A DNA stretch of 64,000 nt from Jeongeupia chitinilytica (GTDB taxonomy: Bacteria; Pseudomonadota; Gammaproteobacteria; Burkholderiales; Chitinibacteraceae). The notes under the pieces are model-generated. The model saw only the letters and a list, made by a program, of their open reading frames with translations. It was not told where the DNA came from and searched no databases. Location: positions 186,001 to 250,000 of the forward strand of contig NZ_BMYO01000002.1 in the NCBI RefSeq assembly GCF_014652315.1, read 5' to 3'. A program made the translations under genes and the position numbers. Below, piece by piece: positions 28,687 to 38,068 of this stretch (within the stretch, counting starts at the first letter, position 1; each line of letters starts with the position of its first letter).

Positions 28687-29376
28687 TCACTGTCTGGTGT
28701 AGTGCTTGCCTTCGAGATCGCCGTCGACGACGACCAGCTGGTCGTTCTCGACGCGCAGTTTCATGGTCTTGAACGCCTGCGGCATCTGCAGCTTCATGTC
28801 GGCGGGAGCGAACGCGGCGAGGCGCGCGGCCGCCCGGTCTTCGGGGACGGTCAGCCATTGCCATGCCGTGTTGCTGCCCTGATGGCGCAAGCCGACGCGT
28901 GACCAGCTTTCCGTGTCGGGCATGCTGATAGCGGCCTCGCCGTTCTGCTCGGTCACCGCCGTCGCCGTTTTCCCCGATTTGGCCTCGAACTTCACTTCTA
29001 CACCGGGCTGGGGCCCCGTCCGGGGAACGCCGACAATGGCAATCCACTGTCCGGGCTCGGCCGGCTTCCTGATATTCATCTCGTCAGGCGTAAACGGGCG
29101 GAAGTCCGCTTTTTTGCGCGGTTGTTGCGTCGACAGCACCAGAGACGTGCCTTCGAGCTGCCACTTGCCTTGCGCGAAGACGTCCATGGCGCCATAGCTC
29201 AGGAACCAGTCGAAGCGTTGGTCCGGCGCGAGCTGGAGTTCGGAGCCGACCTCGCGCACGCCCTGCAGGTACCAGTGGCCGGTCAGTTGTGCGGGTTCGG
29301 GATTGGCGGCAACAGTACACGTTGCCGCGAGGTACAGCAGCGCAGCAAGGCGACGGGCCGATTTGAAGGGCAGCAT
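28687..29376 (-). CDS. Secreted hypothetical protein
   Basis: 229 residues, with a signal peptide (MLPFKSARRLAALLYLAATCTVAA, likely cut before Asn-Pro-Glu). The mature part is soluble and probably periplasmic or secreted. It starts AQLTGHWYLQGVREVGSELQLAPDQRFDWFLSYGAMD, which looks like a lipocalin/META-like small beta domain that reports ligand or stress, followed by a Lys/Pro-rich middle and a C-terminal WLTVPED. I do not recognise the family and assign no function. It lies tail-to-tail with the phosphonate operon, 57 bases from its end, and has no operon partner. Confidence 0.8.
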   Translation of the reverse strand: MLPFKSARRLAALLYLAATCTVAANPEPAQLTGHWYLQGVREVGSELQLAPDQRFDWFLSYGAMDVFAQGKWQLEGTSLVLSTQQPRKKADFRPFTPDEMNIRKPAEPGQWIAIVGVPRTGPQPGVEVKFEAKSGKTATAVTEQNGEAAISMPDTESWSRVGLRHQGSNTAWQWLTVPEDRAAARLAAFAPADMKLQMPQAFKTMKLRVENDQLVVVDGDLEGKHYTRQ

Positions 29377-29608
29377 TGTCTTCGTCCGGTTGATGGCAAT
29401 GCAGATGATTACATTTTCATTACTTGATCGGAAATGATTTTGCCGTCACGGACTGTGGTCCCGGGCGGGAAGGTGCCGCCAGCCGGCTGTGCGGGACGAA
29501 ACGTGTCGGGAACGCGACGGTTACAGATCGCAACAGCGGGCAGGGGGGCGGCTGGCTATGATCGCCGCCGCGGTGCGCGCTGCACCGTCCACTACCGGTT
29601 CCTGCACG
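29377..29608. other. Intergenic region between the secreted hypothetical and the cysteine-cluster gene
   Basis: 232 bases. It holds the divergent promoters by position, but I see no convincing hexamer pair. The plus frame is open from about 29489, yet it lacks family similarity before 29609. Confidence 0.35.
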
Positions 29609-29932
29609 ATGTCCTCCGCCTGCCAAACCTGCGGCGCCTGCTGCGCCAGCTTTCGCGTGTCGTTCTACTGGGGTGAAACCGATGCCTGCCCCGGCGGGAC
29701 GGTGCCGGCCGAGCTGACGACGCCGATCAACCCGTGGCGGGTGGCGATGCGCGGCACCGAGACCGCGCCGGTGCATTGCATCGCGCTGCAGGGCGAGGTG
29801 GGCATCTCGGTCGGCTGCGGCATCTACACGCGGCGTTCGAGCACCTGCCACGAGTTCACCGAAGGCGACGAGCGCTGCAACGATGCACGGGCGCGACACG
29901 GGCTGCCTGCACTGGGTCTCGTAAAGGCATAG
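29609..29932 (+). CDS. YkgJ-family cysteine-cluster protein
   Basis: 107 residues. The N-terminus shows CQTCGACCASFRVSFYWGE, the CxxCxxCC metal-binding cluster of the YkgJ/UPF0153 family. Further conserved Cys follow in PVHCIALQG, VGCGIY and STCHEFTEGDERC, giving a probable zinc or iron-sulfur site. Function in this family is not established; roles in metal binding or modification have been suggested. The ATG at 29609 starts the conserved part (MSSACQTCG); longer in-frame starts up to 29489 add low-complexity sequence. No operon partner is visible. Confidence 0.85.
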   Translation: MSSACQTCGACCASFRVSFYWGETDACPGGTVPAELTTPINPWRVAMRGTETAPVHCIALQGEVGISVGCGIYTRRSSTCHEFTEGDERCNDARARHGLPALGLVKA

Positions 29933-29982
29933 CCGCGGCCTCCCCGGTCATGCCGGTGGCGCGTGGCATACGGCGATGAGCC

Positions 29983-30876
29983 TCAGTCCGGCTGCGGGCG
30001 CATCAGATAGGTCAGCAACTGCTGCGCGTGAACCGACAGCTCGTCACGGTTTCGCAGACAGATACGCAGTTCCCGACTGGCCCAGGTGTCGCCCAGACTC
30101 ACGATCCGGGTCGGCAGTTCGCGAACGAATCGCGATGCAGCCGCTTCCGGGAGCATCGCAATGCCGACCTGTTGCGCCACCAGTTGCGCAATGGTGCCGA
30201 AACTGGGCGCCCGCACGCGGATTCGCAGCGGTTTGGCATTGCGGATGGCCATTTCCTCGATGAAACGCTGCATGGAGCGATCCGGCGGCAGGCAGACAAA
30301 GGGATAGTCGAGCGCGTCGATCAGCCGGACATGGCCGGTGTCCGCGAGCGGATGTGCTTGCGACACCAGCAGCACCAGCCTGTCCTGCCGGAACGGCAGC
30401 GACATCAACGCGTTTGTGGGCAGGTTGCCGTCGAACACGCCGAGATCGGATTCGCCGTCCTGCACGGCCTGGAGAATCTCGCTGCTCTTGCGCTCGACCA
30501 GTTGCAGGTCGACCTCCGGGTAGTCGGCCAGAAAGGGGCCGAGCGCCGCCGGCAGAAAGGTACTGTTGGCGACGGTGGTGGCTGCCAGACGCAAGCTCAC
30601 CCGGCGCTGGCCGGCGAGATCGTCCAGCGTGTCGTTCAGCTTCGCCGTTTCGATCAGGACCTGGCGCGCGCGGTCGAGGACCAGTTGCCCGGCGGGTGTG
30701 GCCTGCATGCCCTCGCTGCTGCGGACGAACAGGCGGAGCGCACAACGCGATTCAAAGTTGCGCAAGCGATTGCTGGCCGCCGAAACGGCAATCGGAAACG
30801 TGGCCGCGGCCTTGCTCAGGCTGCCGAGTTCTTCGATGGCCAGCAGCAATTTGAGGTCGACGAGATCCAGATGCAT
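29983..30876 (-). CDS. LysR-family transcriptional regulator
   Basis: 297 residues. An N-terminal winged helix-turn-helix (LVDLKLLLAIEELGSLSKAAATFPIAVSAASNRLRNFES, about 4-42) is followed by a LysR substrate-binding domain (about 90-290, with RRVSLRLAATTVANSTFLPAALGPF). ATG 30876 begins the conserved part; the frame stays open 32 codons further upstream. It is divergent from an EamA-family transporter with a 74-base gap, the classic layout of a LysR regulator controlling its neighbour. The effector is unknown. Although it is 1.3 kb from the phosphonate operon, the arrangement points to the transporter as its target. Confidence 0.93.
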   Translation of the reverse strand: MHLDLVDLKLLLAIEELGSLSKAAATFPIAVSAASNRLRNFESRCALRLFVRSSEGMQATPAGQLVLDRARQVLIETAKLNDTLDDLAGQRRVSLRLAATTVANSTFLPAALGPFLADYPEVDLQLVERKSSEILQAVQDGESDLGVFDGNLPTNALMSLPFRQDRLVLLVSQAHPLADTGHVRLIDALDYPFVCLPPDRSMQRFIEEMAIRNAKPLRIRVRAPSFGTIAQLVAQQVGIAMLPEAAASRFVRELPTRIVSLGDTWASRELRICLRNRDELSVHAQQLLTYLMRPQPD

Positions 30877-30916
30877 GGTGTTCTGATTTGGAGAACGCAA
30901 TGTGCGTGGAATGCTA

Positions 30917-30946
30917 ATTCTACGATCTGTTGATTCACGACAGAAT
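30917..30946. promoter_or_regulatory. Candidate LysR operator in the lysR/eamA gap
   Basis: ATTCT (30917-30921) and AGAAT (30942-30946) form an interrupted dyad around an AT-rich centre, between the two divergent genes. It is weak evidence, based on symmetry and position only. Confidence 0.3.
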
Positions 30947-30950
30947 AAGG

Positions 30951-31970
30951 ATGTCTTTTCTACGGCAGGCATTCATGAACGCATGGACGCAAAACTGGCG
31001 GCGCTGGTGTGCCGATGGGCGCATGTACGCCATCCTTTCCGCTGCGGGTTTCAGTTTGAAGGCCATTTTCGTCAAACTGGGCTACGCGGCCGCGCCGGTT
31101 GGTGCGCTGACCCTGCTGACCATGCGCATGGGGCTGGCGCTGCCCCTGTTCGTCTGGCTGATCTGGCTGAGCCGCCGGACGTCGAGCCGGTCCGCGCTCG
31201 GTGCCAGGGACTTGATGCACGTGGTGGTGCTCGGGGCACTGGGATATTACCTGTCGAGCCTGTTCGATTTCTACGGTCTGGAGTCCATCAGTGCCGGGCT
31301 GGAGCGGCTGATCCTCTACCTGTATCCCACACTGGTGCTGGTGTTCCACGCCGTGGTCATCCGTCGCTGGCCGGGCATGCCGGTGGTTCAGGCCATGGCG
31401 GTCTGCTATCTGGGCTTGGGCATTGCCTTTGTCCACGATGCGGGCGTGGCCGGACAGGGAGCGCAGCTGTGGACCGGAGCGGCCTGGGTGTTTGCCAGTG
31501 CGGTCACCTACGCCCTCTATTACCTGGGTACCGGCGCGATGCTGCGCCGCGTCGGTTCGATGCGTCTGGCCGGGCTGGCAGGCAGCGCATCCTCGGTGCT
31601 GGTGCTCGCGCATTTCCTGTTGCGCGGCCATCCGCTGCAGTTGTTCGATCTTCCGCCGGCGGTCTGGCTGTATGCCGCACTGATGGCCTTGGTGTCGACG
31701 GTCCTGCCGGTGTACTGGATGGCGCAGGCTATCGAGCGGATGGGGGCTGCTCAGGCTGCGGCGATCGGCAATCTGGGACCGGTGCTGACCCTGTTTGCGT
31801 CGTGGGGGCTGCTCGGTGAGACGCTTTCGGTCTACCAGATCGCCGGACTGGCGCTGGTGCTGTTCGGTGTATCGCGGCTGAAGCCGGAGCGGAGTGCGAG
31901 CGACCGAAGTCAGGCGGCTGGTGGCGGGGCGCTGGCCGGCTTGCAAGCGCAATCGGAACGCAGGCTTTAG
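30951..31970 (+). CDS. EamA/DMT-family transporter
   Basis: 339 residues with ten predicted membrane helices in two EamA repeats (about 30-160 and 170-305). The second repeat ends with the typical AIGNLGPVLTLFASWGLLGETLSVYQIAGLALVLFGV. Proteins of this superfamily export amino acids, nucleosides or other small metabolites across the inner membrane; the substrate is unknown. ATG 30951 is used; an internal ATG at 30975 is possible and a TTG at 30930 less likely. The gene is divergent from a LysR regulator that probably controls it. The C-terminal 30 residues are polar and Gly/Ala-rich. Confidence 0.9.
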   Translation: MSFLRQAFMNAWTQNWRRWCADGRMYAILSAAGFSLKAIFVKLGYAAAPVGALTLLTMRMGLALPLFVWLIWLSRRTSSRSALGARDLMHVVVLGALGYYLSSLFDFYGLESISAGLERLILYLYPTLVLVFHAVVIRRWPGMPVVQAMAVCYLGLGIAFVHDAGVAGQGAQLWTGAAWVFASAVTYALYYLGTGAMLRRVGSMRLAGLAGSASSVLVLAHFLLRGHPLQLFDLPPAVWLYAALMALVSTVLPVYWMAQAIERMGAAQAAAIGNLGPVLTLFASWGLLGETLSVYQIAGLALVLFGVSRLKPERSASDRSQAAGGGALAGLQAQSERRL

Positions 31971-32000
31971 CTGGCGCGTGGACGTTGCCGCAAGTCGCGG

Positions 32001-32732
32001 TCAATCCAGTCCCAGTAGCGCCCGCAAGTCACGCACGTCGAAGACCTGATGGCCGGTCCCCGCCGACTGCATCAACCGTGTGCAGGCTTCGGCGATGCGC
32101 GGGCTCGTCAGTGGCGTGACCGAGCGCGGCAGCATGTAGGCGAACTGCGCCAGATAGGACGCGTGGAACCGCGCCAGCCAGCCTTGCCCGGTTGGCGGCG
32201 TCCTGAACACGGTCGGGTGGACATGTGCGACACGCTCGAACGGCAGCAGCGCCAGCTGCCGGCCAGTTTCGCCGGCGGCCAGCGGCAGGTGGCGCATCAT
32301 CTGCGCACTGGGCGGCATGGCCTCGATCAGGCAGAAGCGTCGGGCACCGGCCCGCGCCGCGGCTTCGGCCAGCGGCACGATGTCTTCGTGGCGTACCGCC
32401 TGCAGGCCGGCATCCCGCTGGTTCGCCAGACCGCGCTCGCCGACGTGGCAATACACGTCGTCGACCCTGGGCAGACGGACGGCTGCCAGTTCGGCGTGAT
32501 CGAGCGGATCGCCGACCAGCTGGACTTCGTCACAGCGCGACGTACTGCTGAGCAGCGGCTTGCTCGTCAGCACCCAGACGTGGCGGTACTCGACCAGCAG
32601 CCGGTTCAGCAGCGCCTCACCGAGCCGGTTGACCGCGCCGACGATCAGCGCGGTCCGGCGCCGGTCCGCTTCGGGGGCGACCTCCTGCAAGGCGCCACGC
32701 AGGTCGAGGTACGGTTTGGCAGCAGGCCTCAT
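32001..32732 (-). CDS. Rossmann-fold NAD(P)-binding protein
   Basis: 243 residues. The N-terminal third is Rossmann-like (RTALIVGAVNRLGEALLNRLLVEY, with GAVNRLG in place of the usual GxxGxxG). The middle resembles atypical SDR/NmrA-like proteins (VRHEDIVPLAEAAARAGARRFCLIEA, where the catalytic Tyr-Lys pair is not evident). It may bind NAD(P) without being a dehydrogenase. Its ATG overlaps the hrpA stop by four bases (ATGA), so translation is coupled to the helicase. Function is not assigned. Confidence 0.75.
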   Translation of the reverse strand: MRPAAKPYLDLRGALQEVAPEADRRRTALIVGAVNRLGEALLNRLLVEYRHVWVLTSKPLLSSTSRCDEVQLVGDPLDHAELAAVRLPRVDDVYCHVGERGLANQRDAGLQAVRHEDIVPLAEAAARAGARRFCLIEAMPPSAQMMRHLPLAAGETGRQLALLPFERVAHVHPTVFRTPPTGQGWLARFHASYLAQFAYMLPRSVTPLTSPRIAEACTRLMQSAGTGHQVFDVRDLRALLGLD

Positions 32733-35700
32733 CGGCGGGTGATCTCGTCCCAGGTCTTGTTCAGCCGTTTCAGCGACACCGGGTACGGCGTTTTCAGTTC
32801 CTGCGCGAACAGCGAAATGCGCAGCTCCTCGATCATCCAGCGGAACGGTGCCAGCGGCGCGGTATCGCGGCCTTCGCGCTGCCAGCGATCAAGCTCGCCC
32901 ACCCAGCGCTGCCACAGCTCGGTGATCTCGGCGTTGCGCTGGCCGTCGCGCTGCGGATTCGCGACGCGCTTCTCGAGCCGGACGCGGATCGCCTTCAAAT
33001 ACAGCGGCAACCGCGGCAGCTGCTCCCACGGCGTCGCGGCGAGGAAGCCCTGATATACCAGGGTGCCGAGCTGCTGGTTCAGCGCGTGGGCGAGGTTGCC
33101 GGACTTGTTCGCCGCCATCACCACCGGTACATACTCGGCGACCACGGCCGCCAGCGTCCGGACCACCGCATCGCGCACGCTCGGCAGCCGGACCTTGGCG
33201 CGCGACTTCTGGTTGTCGAAGTCCTTCTTGCTGCGCGGCAGTTCATCGTCGCCGACGAAGGCGCGGTCGCAGATCGCCGCGACGATGTCCGCCATCAACT
33301 GGTCGGCGTTCTGGGTGCCGCGCAGCGCAATTGCATGCTGCTGGAAGTTCGGTACCGATTTTTCGAGCTGTTTGACGTGCTCCTTCAGTTCGAGCCGCAT
33401 CAGCCGCACCACGCCCTGGCGGTGCGCGTCGTCGGCGGCGTGCGCCGTGTCGAACAGCCGGATTGCGCAGATCTCCTCGTCGGGCACCAGCGCCGGATAG
33501 CCGGTCAGTTTGCGACCGTGACGCTTGAAGGTGATCTGCTCGGGCAGGTCGCCGAAGTCCCACTTCACGATGCCGGATTTTTCGATGCCGGCATCGTCGG
33601 CCTCGTCGCGGAACGTCAGCTGCGCGGCTTCGCCGAGCTGGGCACGGATCGCGATCAGGTCGCGGCCTGCTGCAAGCTCCTGGCCGGCGTCGTCGACGAC
33701 ACGGAAGTTCATCAGGAGGTGAGGTGGCAGCACCGACGGATCGAAATCCTCGGCAGTCACCGTCAGCCCGGTGCCGCGCGTGACGGCGTGTGCCAGCTGC
33801 GGCAGCAACGGTGCCTCGCGATCGGCCTTGTCGAGCTCGGTCAGCATCTTCGTCGCGAACTCGGGCACCGGCACGCAGACGCGCCTGATCGTTTTCGGCA
33901 GCGACTTGACCAACAGCGTGACCTTTTCGCGCAGCATGCCCGGCACCATCCAGTCGAACACCGCGTGGTTGACGCGGTTGAGCTGGTGCAGCGGCAAGGT
34001 CAGCGTCACGCCGTCGAGCGCATGGCCGAGCTCGAAGCGGTAGGCCAGTGGCAGCCTGGCTTCCGCGAGCTTGAAGAACACCGGGAACTGCTCCTCGGTC
34101 ACCGCGTCGGCGGTGTGGCTCATCAGGAACTCGCGGCTCAGGTACAAGAGCTGCGGCTGGTCGCGCTCGGCCTTCTTCAGCCAGGCCTCGAAGCTGGCGC
34201 CGTTGACGACGTCCGCCGGCACGCGCTCGTCGAAGAAGGCGTAAAGCGCGTTTTCGTCGACCAGCACGTCCTGACGGCGCGCCTTGTGTTCGAGCTCCTC
34301 GATCTCGAGCAGCAGTTCGAGGTTGTGGTCGAAGAACTTTGCCCTGGTCTGGTAGTTGAAGCGGACCAGTGCTTCGCGGATGAAGATTTCCCGCGCCTCG
34401 ACCGGGTTGATCCGGCCGTAGTGGACGCGGCGACGGTTGACGATGGGCAGGCCGTACAGCGTGACGCGCTCGCTGGCGATCACCTGCGCGCCAGCCTTTT
34501 CCCAGTGCGGGTCGAAATACTGTTTCTTCGTCAGGTGGGTCGCGAGTTTCTCGATCCAGTCCGGTTCGATCGCCGCGACGCCGCGTGCGTACAGCTTGGT
34601 CGTCTCGACCAGCTCGCCGGCGACGATCCACTTCGGCCGTGCCTTCTTCAGCCCCGAGCCGGGGAAAATGTTGAACCTGATGTCGCGCGCGCCAAGGTAT
34701 TCGTCGCGGTCGGGCTGCTTGAAGCCGATATTGCCCAAAAGGCCGGTGATCAGCGCCTTGTGGACCTGCTCGAAGGTGCCGGCGGCTTCGTTGCGGCGCC
34801 AGCCGAGGTCGTCGACGATATCGGCGAGCTGCCGGTACAGGTCCCGCCATTCGCGCAGCCGAATGTGCGACAGGAAATGGGTGTGGCACACCTCGACGAG
34901 CTGGCGGTTCGACGTTTTCTCGGCGACGGCCTTTTCGAAGAAGGCCCACAGGTTCAGATAGGTGAGGAAGTCGGACTTCTCGTCGACGAACTTCGCCTGC
35001 GCGCGGTCGGCGGCGTCGCGGGCGTCGAACGGCCGGTCGCGCGGGTCCTGCACCGACAGGCCCGAGGCGATGATCAGGATCTCGGACAGGCAAGCCTGTT
35101 CGTGGCCGGCGAGCAGCATGCGCGCCAGTCGCGGGTCGACCGGCAGTCGCGCCAGTTGCTTGCCGACCGGCGTCAGCTCGTCGGTGTCGTCGACGGCACC
35201 GAGTTCGTGCAGCTGTGCATAGCCGTCGGCGATCAGCCGGCCCGACGGCGCTTCGAGGAAGGGGAAGGCGTCGACCTTGCCGAGCCTGAGTGCCGCCATG
35301 CGCAGGATCACGCCGGCGAGGCTGGAGCGGACGATTTCCGGATCGGTGAACGGCGAGCGCAGATTGAAATCTTCTTCCGAATACAAGCGCACGCAGACGC
35401 CGCTCGACACCCGGCCGCAACGACCGGCGCGCTGGCGTGCCGACGCCTGCGAGATTTTCTCGACCAGCAACTGCTCGACCTTCGCGCGCGGGCTGTAGCG
35501 GTTGATCCGCGCGTGCCCCGAGTCGATCACGTAGCGGATGCCGGGCACGGTCAGCGAGGTTTCGGCGACGTTGGTCGCCAGCACGACGCGGCGGCCGTTG
35601 CCGGGACGGAAGATGCGCTGCTGGTCTTCGTTGCTCAGCCTGGCGAACAGCGGAATCACTTCGGCGTTGCGCAGCTTGGCCTTGCGGAAGGCCTCGGCGG

Positions 35701-36610
35701 TTTCGCGGATCTCGCGCTCGCCGGGCAGGAAAACCAGCACGTCGCCGGCGCCGTCGGTGCGCCACAGCTGCTCGACCTCGGCGACGATGGCTTCTTCCAT
35801 CTCGATTTCGGCGTCGTCCTCGTCGCGGCTTTCGAGCGGTGCGTAGCGTACTTCGACCGGATAGGTGCGGCCGGAAACTTCGAGCACCGGTGCGCCGTCG
35901 AAGTGATTGGCGAAGCGCTCGGCGTCGATCGTCGCCGAGGTGACGATGACCTTGAGGTCGGGACGCCGCGGCAGCAGCTGTTTCAGGTAGCCGAGCAGGA
36001 AATCGATGTTGAGGCTGCGTTCGTGCGCCTCGTCGATGATGATCGTGTCGTACGCAGTCAGGTCGCGGTCGGACAGCGTTTCGGCGAGCAGGATGCCGTC
36101 GGTCATCAGCTTGATGTAGCTGTCGCCACCGGATTTTTCGGTGAACCGGACCTTGAAGCCGACGATGCTGCCGAGTTCGGACTGCAGCTCCTGCGCGATG
36201 CGGCTGGCGACCGAACGCGCGGCGAGTCGCCGCGGCTGGGTGTGGCCGATCAGACCGTTGACGCCGCGGCCCAGCTCGAGGCAGATCTTCGGCAACTGCG
36301 TCGTCTTGCCCGAACCGGTTTCGCCGCACAGGATCACGACCTGGTTCGCTGCAATCGCATCGCGGATCTCGTCGCGGCGCTGGTTGACCGGCAGCGATTC
36401 GTCGAATGTCGGTACCGGCAGATTCTGGCGGCGGCGTTCGGTCTTGCCGGCGGCGTGTTCCAGTTCCTGCTGCAATTGCGCTTCGAGCCGATCGGCCGGC
36501 TTGCCGGCAGCGCGCCGGGCATCGAGCGTGGCGAGTTTTTTCGCCAGCAGGGCGTATTCGCGCGCCGGAACCCGGCTCAGGAGATCGGAAAGGGAGGCGG
36601 AAGCGGTCAT
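32729..36610 (-). CDS. hrpA: ATP-dependent RNA helicase HrpA
   Basis: 1293 residues, typical for HrpA. This DEAH-box helicase rescues stalled or collided ribosomes and unwinds RNA. Walker A is GETGSGKTT (96-103), motif Ia TQPRRLAARSVA, motif II DEAH in IIIDEAHERSLNIDFLLGYL, motif III SAT in VTSATIDAERF, and motif VI QRAGRCGR. The helicase-associated and OB-fold regions follow, and then the HrpA-specific C-terminal half (DUF3418), rich in Leu and Lys. The downstream NAD-fold gene is translationally coupled to it. The upstream gap to the PAS gene is 110 bases and should hold its promoter. Confidence 0.97.
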   Translation of the reverse strand: MTASASLSDLLSRVPAREYALLAKKLATLDARRAAGKPADRLEAQLQQELEHAAGKTERRRQNLPVPTFDESLPVNQRRDEIRDAIAANQVVILCGETGSGKTTQLPKICLELGRGVNGLIGHTQPRRLAARSVASRIAQELQSELGSIVGFKVRFTEKSGGDSYIKLMTDGILLAETLSDRDLTAYDTIIIDEAHERSLNIDFLLGYLKQLLPRRPDLKVIVTSATIDAERFANHFDGAPVLEVSGRTYPVEVRYAPLESRDEDDAEIEMEEAIVAEVEQLWRTDGAGDVLVFLPGEREIRETAEAFRKAKLRNAEVIPLFARLSNEDQQRIFRPGNGRRVVLATNVAETSLTVPGIRYVIDSGHARINRYSPRAKVEQLLVEKISQASARQRAGRCGRVSSGVCVRLYSEEDFNLRSPFTDPEIVRSSLAGVILRMAALRLGKVDAFPFLEAPSGRLIADGYAQLHELGAVDDTDELTPVGKQLARLPVDPRLARMLLAGHEQACLSEILIIASGLSVQDPRDRPFDARDAADRAQAKFVDEKSDFLTYLNLWAFFEKAVAEKTSNRQLVEVCHTHFLSHIRLREWRDLYRQLADIVDDLGWRRNEAAGTFEQVHKALITGLLGNIGFKQPDRDEYLGARDIRFNIFPGSGLKKARPKWIVAGELVETTKLYARGVAAIEPDWIEKLATHLTKKQYFDPHWEKAGAQVIASERVTLYGLPIVNRRRVHYGRINPVEAREIFIREALVRFNYQTRAKFFDHNLELLLEIEELEHKARRQDVLVDENALYAFFDERVPADVVNGASFEAWLKKAERDQPQLLYLSREFLMSHTADAVTEEQFPVFFKLAEARLPLAYRFELGHALDGVTLTLPLHQLNRVNHAVFDWMVPGMLREKVTLLVKSLPKTIRRVCVPVPEFATKMLTELDKADREAPLLPQLAHAVTRGTGLTVTAEDFDPSVLPPHLLMNFRVVDDAGQELAAGRDLIAIRAQLGEAAQLTFRDEADDAGIEKSGIVKWDFGDLPEQITFKRHGRKLTGYPALVPDEEICAIRLFDTAHAADDAHRQGVVRLMRLELKEHVKQLEKSVPNFQQHAIALRGTQNADQLMADIVAAICDRAFVGDDELPRSKKDFDNQKSRAKVRLPSVRDAVVRTLAAVVAEYVPVVMAANKSGNLAHALNQQLGTLVYQGFLAATPWEQLPRLPLYLKAIRVRLEKRVANPQRDGQRNAEITELWQRWVGELDRWQREGRDTAPLAPFRWMIEELRISLFAQELKTPYPVSLKRLNKTWDEITRR

Positions 36611-36720
36611 TGCGGCGCGGCGTCGTTGGCGTAACCGCGCATTTTATCACGCAGCGTCAATGCACCCGCACCTGCCAGGGAACTGCGCAGAGCCGGCTGG
36701 TGGGTGTGCAGCCGGCACGC

Positions 36721-37911
36721 CTACTCGGCTGCGTGCAGCACGATCAGTGTCATGTTGTTGCTGCTGATCGTTCGTGCCTCGCTCAGCAGCGGCGCATTGC
36801 CGGTGGCGGGGGTGAAGCGGCTGTTGCGTTGTGTCTCGCCGTCGCCAGGCAACAGTGTTCCGCCGGCAATCACGTCGAGCGGGCGCCCCAGCAGGGCAAC
36901 CGGCGGCGTGTTCAGCAATTCGCAGGCGCGCAGGTTGGCGAACTCGATCTGGCTGTCGCGGACCAGCAGGAAGGCACATGGCAGCGCATCGGCGATGTCG
37001 CCGCCGAGCGGGTCGGTGACGGCGAGTGCCGCTTCGGCTGCCTTGACGTGGCTGATGTCGATGGCGATCGACAGGATGTACACGTCGCCATCGCGTACCA
37101 GCGGCTGTTTGGTGATGTCGAACCAGTGGGTGCGGCCGTTCGGCAGTGTCCAGTGATCGACGACCCGGATCGTCTGGCCGTGTTCGAGAACTTCGGCATC
37201 GCCGGTCGAGAACGGCAGCTCGTCGTCATCAATGCCCATATGCGATTGAACCAGCAGGTCGTGGCCCAGCGTCGTCTGCGTTGCGCGATTGACCAGCAGG
37301 AAACGGCCGTGCTTGTCGCGGACGAAGATCAGGTTGGGGCTGACGTCGATCACCTGGTTGACGAACAGCTGTTGCTGGAACAGTGCTTCCTCGGTGTCCT
37401 TCACGGCGCTGACGTCGCGGATCAGTGCCACGCAGCTGCGCGCGTCGCGCGGCATCATCCGGACTTCGAACGCCCGCGCGTTGCGTGCTTCGTTGCCGAT
37501 CTTGTACTCGAAATGCAGCGGCTTGTTGCTGCTTTGTACTGCGATCAGGGCTTCAAGATACTGCCGGGCAATGCGGGCAGGAAAAATCGACGAAATGCGG
37601 TTGTTGTTGGTTCCGGGCGTCGGGTGCTGGTCGAAGCCCGAGGTGTTGAGCGCGACCGCCGAGCGGTTGGCGTAGTCGATTTGCCAGACGAGGTCGGGCA
37701 GGCAGGCGGGCAGGTCGGCAAAGTCCGACGCCGAAGAGGTGGTTTGTGCGTGCTGACGGGTGCCGAACAGCAACAGCAGCGCACAGGCGACGATGCCCAG
37801 CTGCAACAGCAGCATGCCGGCCGGGGCAAGGGGCAGCATGTGGCTGATCGCCAGCAGTACGGCGACGCCGATGGTTGCGGCAATGAAAACGGATGAGGGC
37901 AGGGAGCGCAT
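36721..37911 (-). CDS. Membrane protein with tandem PAS domains and no output domain
   Basis: 396 residues. Two N-terminal membrane helices (about 5-25 and 32-50) are followed by three PAS-like units. The first (about 60-180) closes with RDVSAVKDTEEAL. The second (about 185-300) contains SPNLIFVRDKHGRFLLVNRATQTTLG and closes IAIDISHVKAAEAAL. A third, short PAS starts PCAFLLVRDSQIEFANLRACELLNTPP. The chain then ends with a tail of about 50 residues. There is no kinase, GGDEF, EAL or MCP domain, so it must signal through partner proteins or be the sensory part of a split system. Ligand and role are unknown. Confidence 0.85.
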   Translation of the reverse strand: MRSLPSSVFIAATIGVAVLLAISHMLPLAPAGMLLLQLGIVACALLLLFGTRQHAQTTSSASDFADLPACLPDLVWQIDYANRSAVALNTSGFDQHPTPGTNNNRISSIFPARIARQYLEALIAVQSSNKPLHFEYKIGNEARNARAFEVRMMPRDARSCVALIRDVSAVKDTEEALFQQQLFVNQVIDVSPNLIFVRDKHGRFLLVNRATQTTLGHDLLVQSHMGIDDDELPFSTGDAEVLEHGQTIRVVDHWTLPNGRTHWFDITKQPLVRDGDVYILSIAIDISHVKAAEAALAVTDPLGGDIADALPCAFLLVRDSQIEFANLRACELLNTPPVALLGRPLDVIAGGTLLPGDGETQRNSRFTPATGNAPLLSEARTISSNNMTLIVLHAAE

Positions 37912-38033
37912 GCGAATCGAGCGCCTGTCCGGGGTCGGGTCAAAGACGCCCTGAGTGTATCGGGCACTCGGGTGGCTTGACCATCAGGTGTGCCGCCGAC
38001 GGTGACTGCGTTGCAACAGTGACGCGGAAATGC

Positions 38034-38058
38034 AAAAAGCCAGCTTACGCTGGCTTTT
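38034..38058 (-). terminator. Terminator of the tRNA-Val/tRNA-Asp unit
   Basis: AAAAGCCAGC (38035-38044) pairs with GCTGGCTTTT (38049-38058) across a TTAC loop. On the minus strand the stem is followed by T-rich DNA. It lies 11 bases beyond the 3' end of tRNA-Asp. Confidence 0.8.
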
Positions 38059-38068
38059 CACTGTGTCT

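Noticed and set aside
29983..30876. LysR gene as regulator of the phosphonate island
   Set aside because: It is divergent from an EamA transporter with a shared gap, and two other genes separate it from the island. The GTCTAGAC element also does not occur at its promoter.
33086..36634. 1182-codon plus-strand frame opposite hrpA
   Set aside because: GC-rich antisense shadow. hrpA has all helicase motifs in its own frame.
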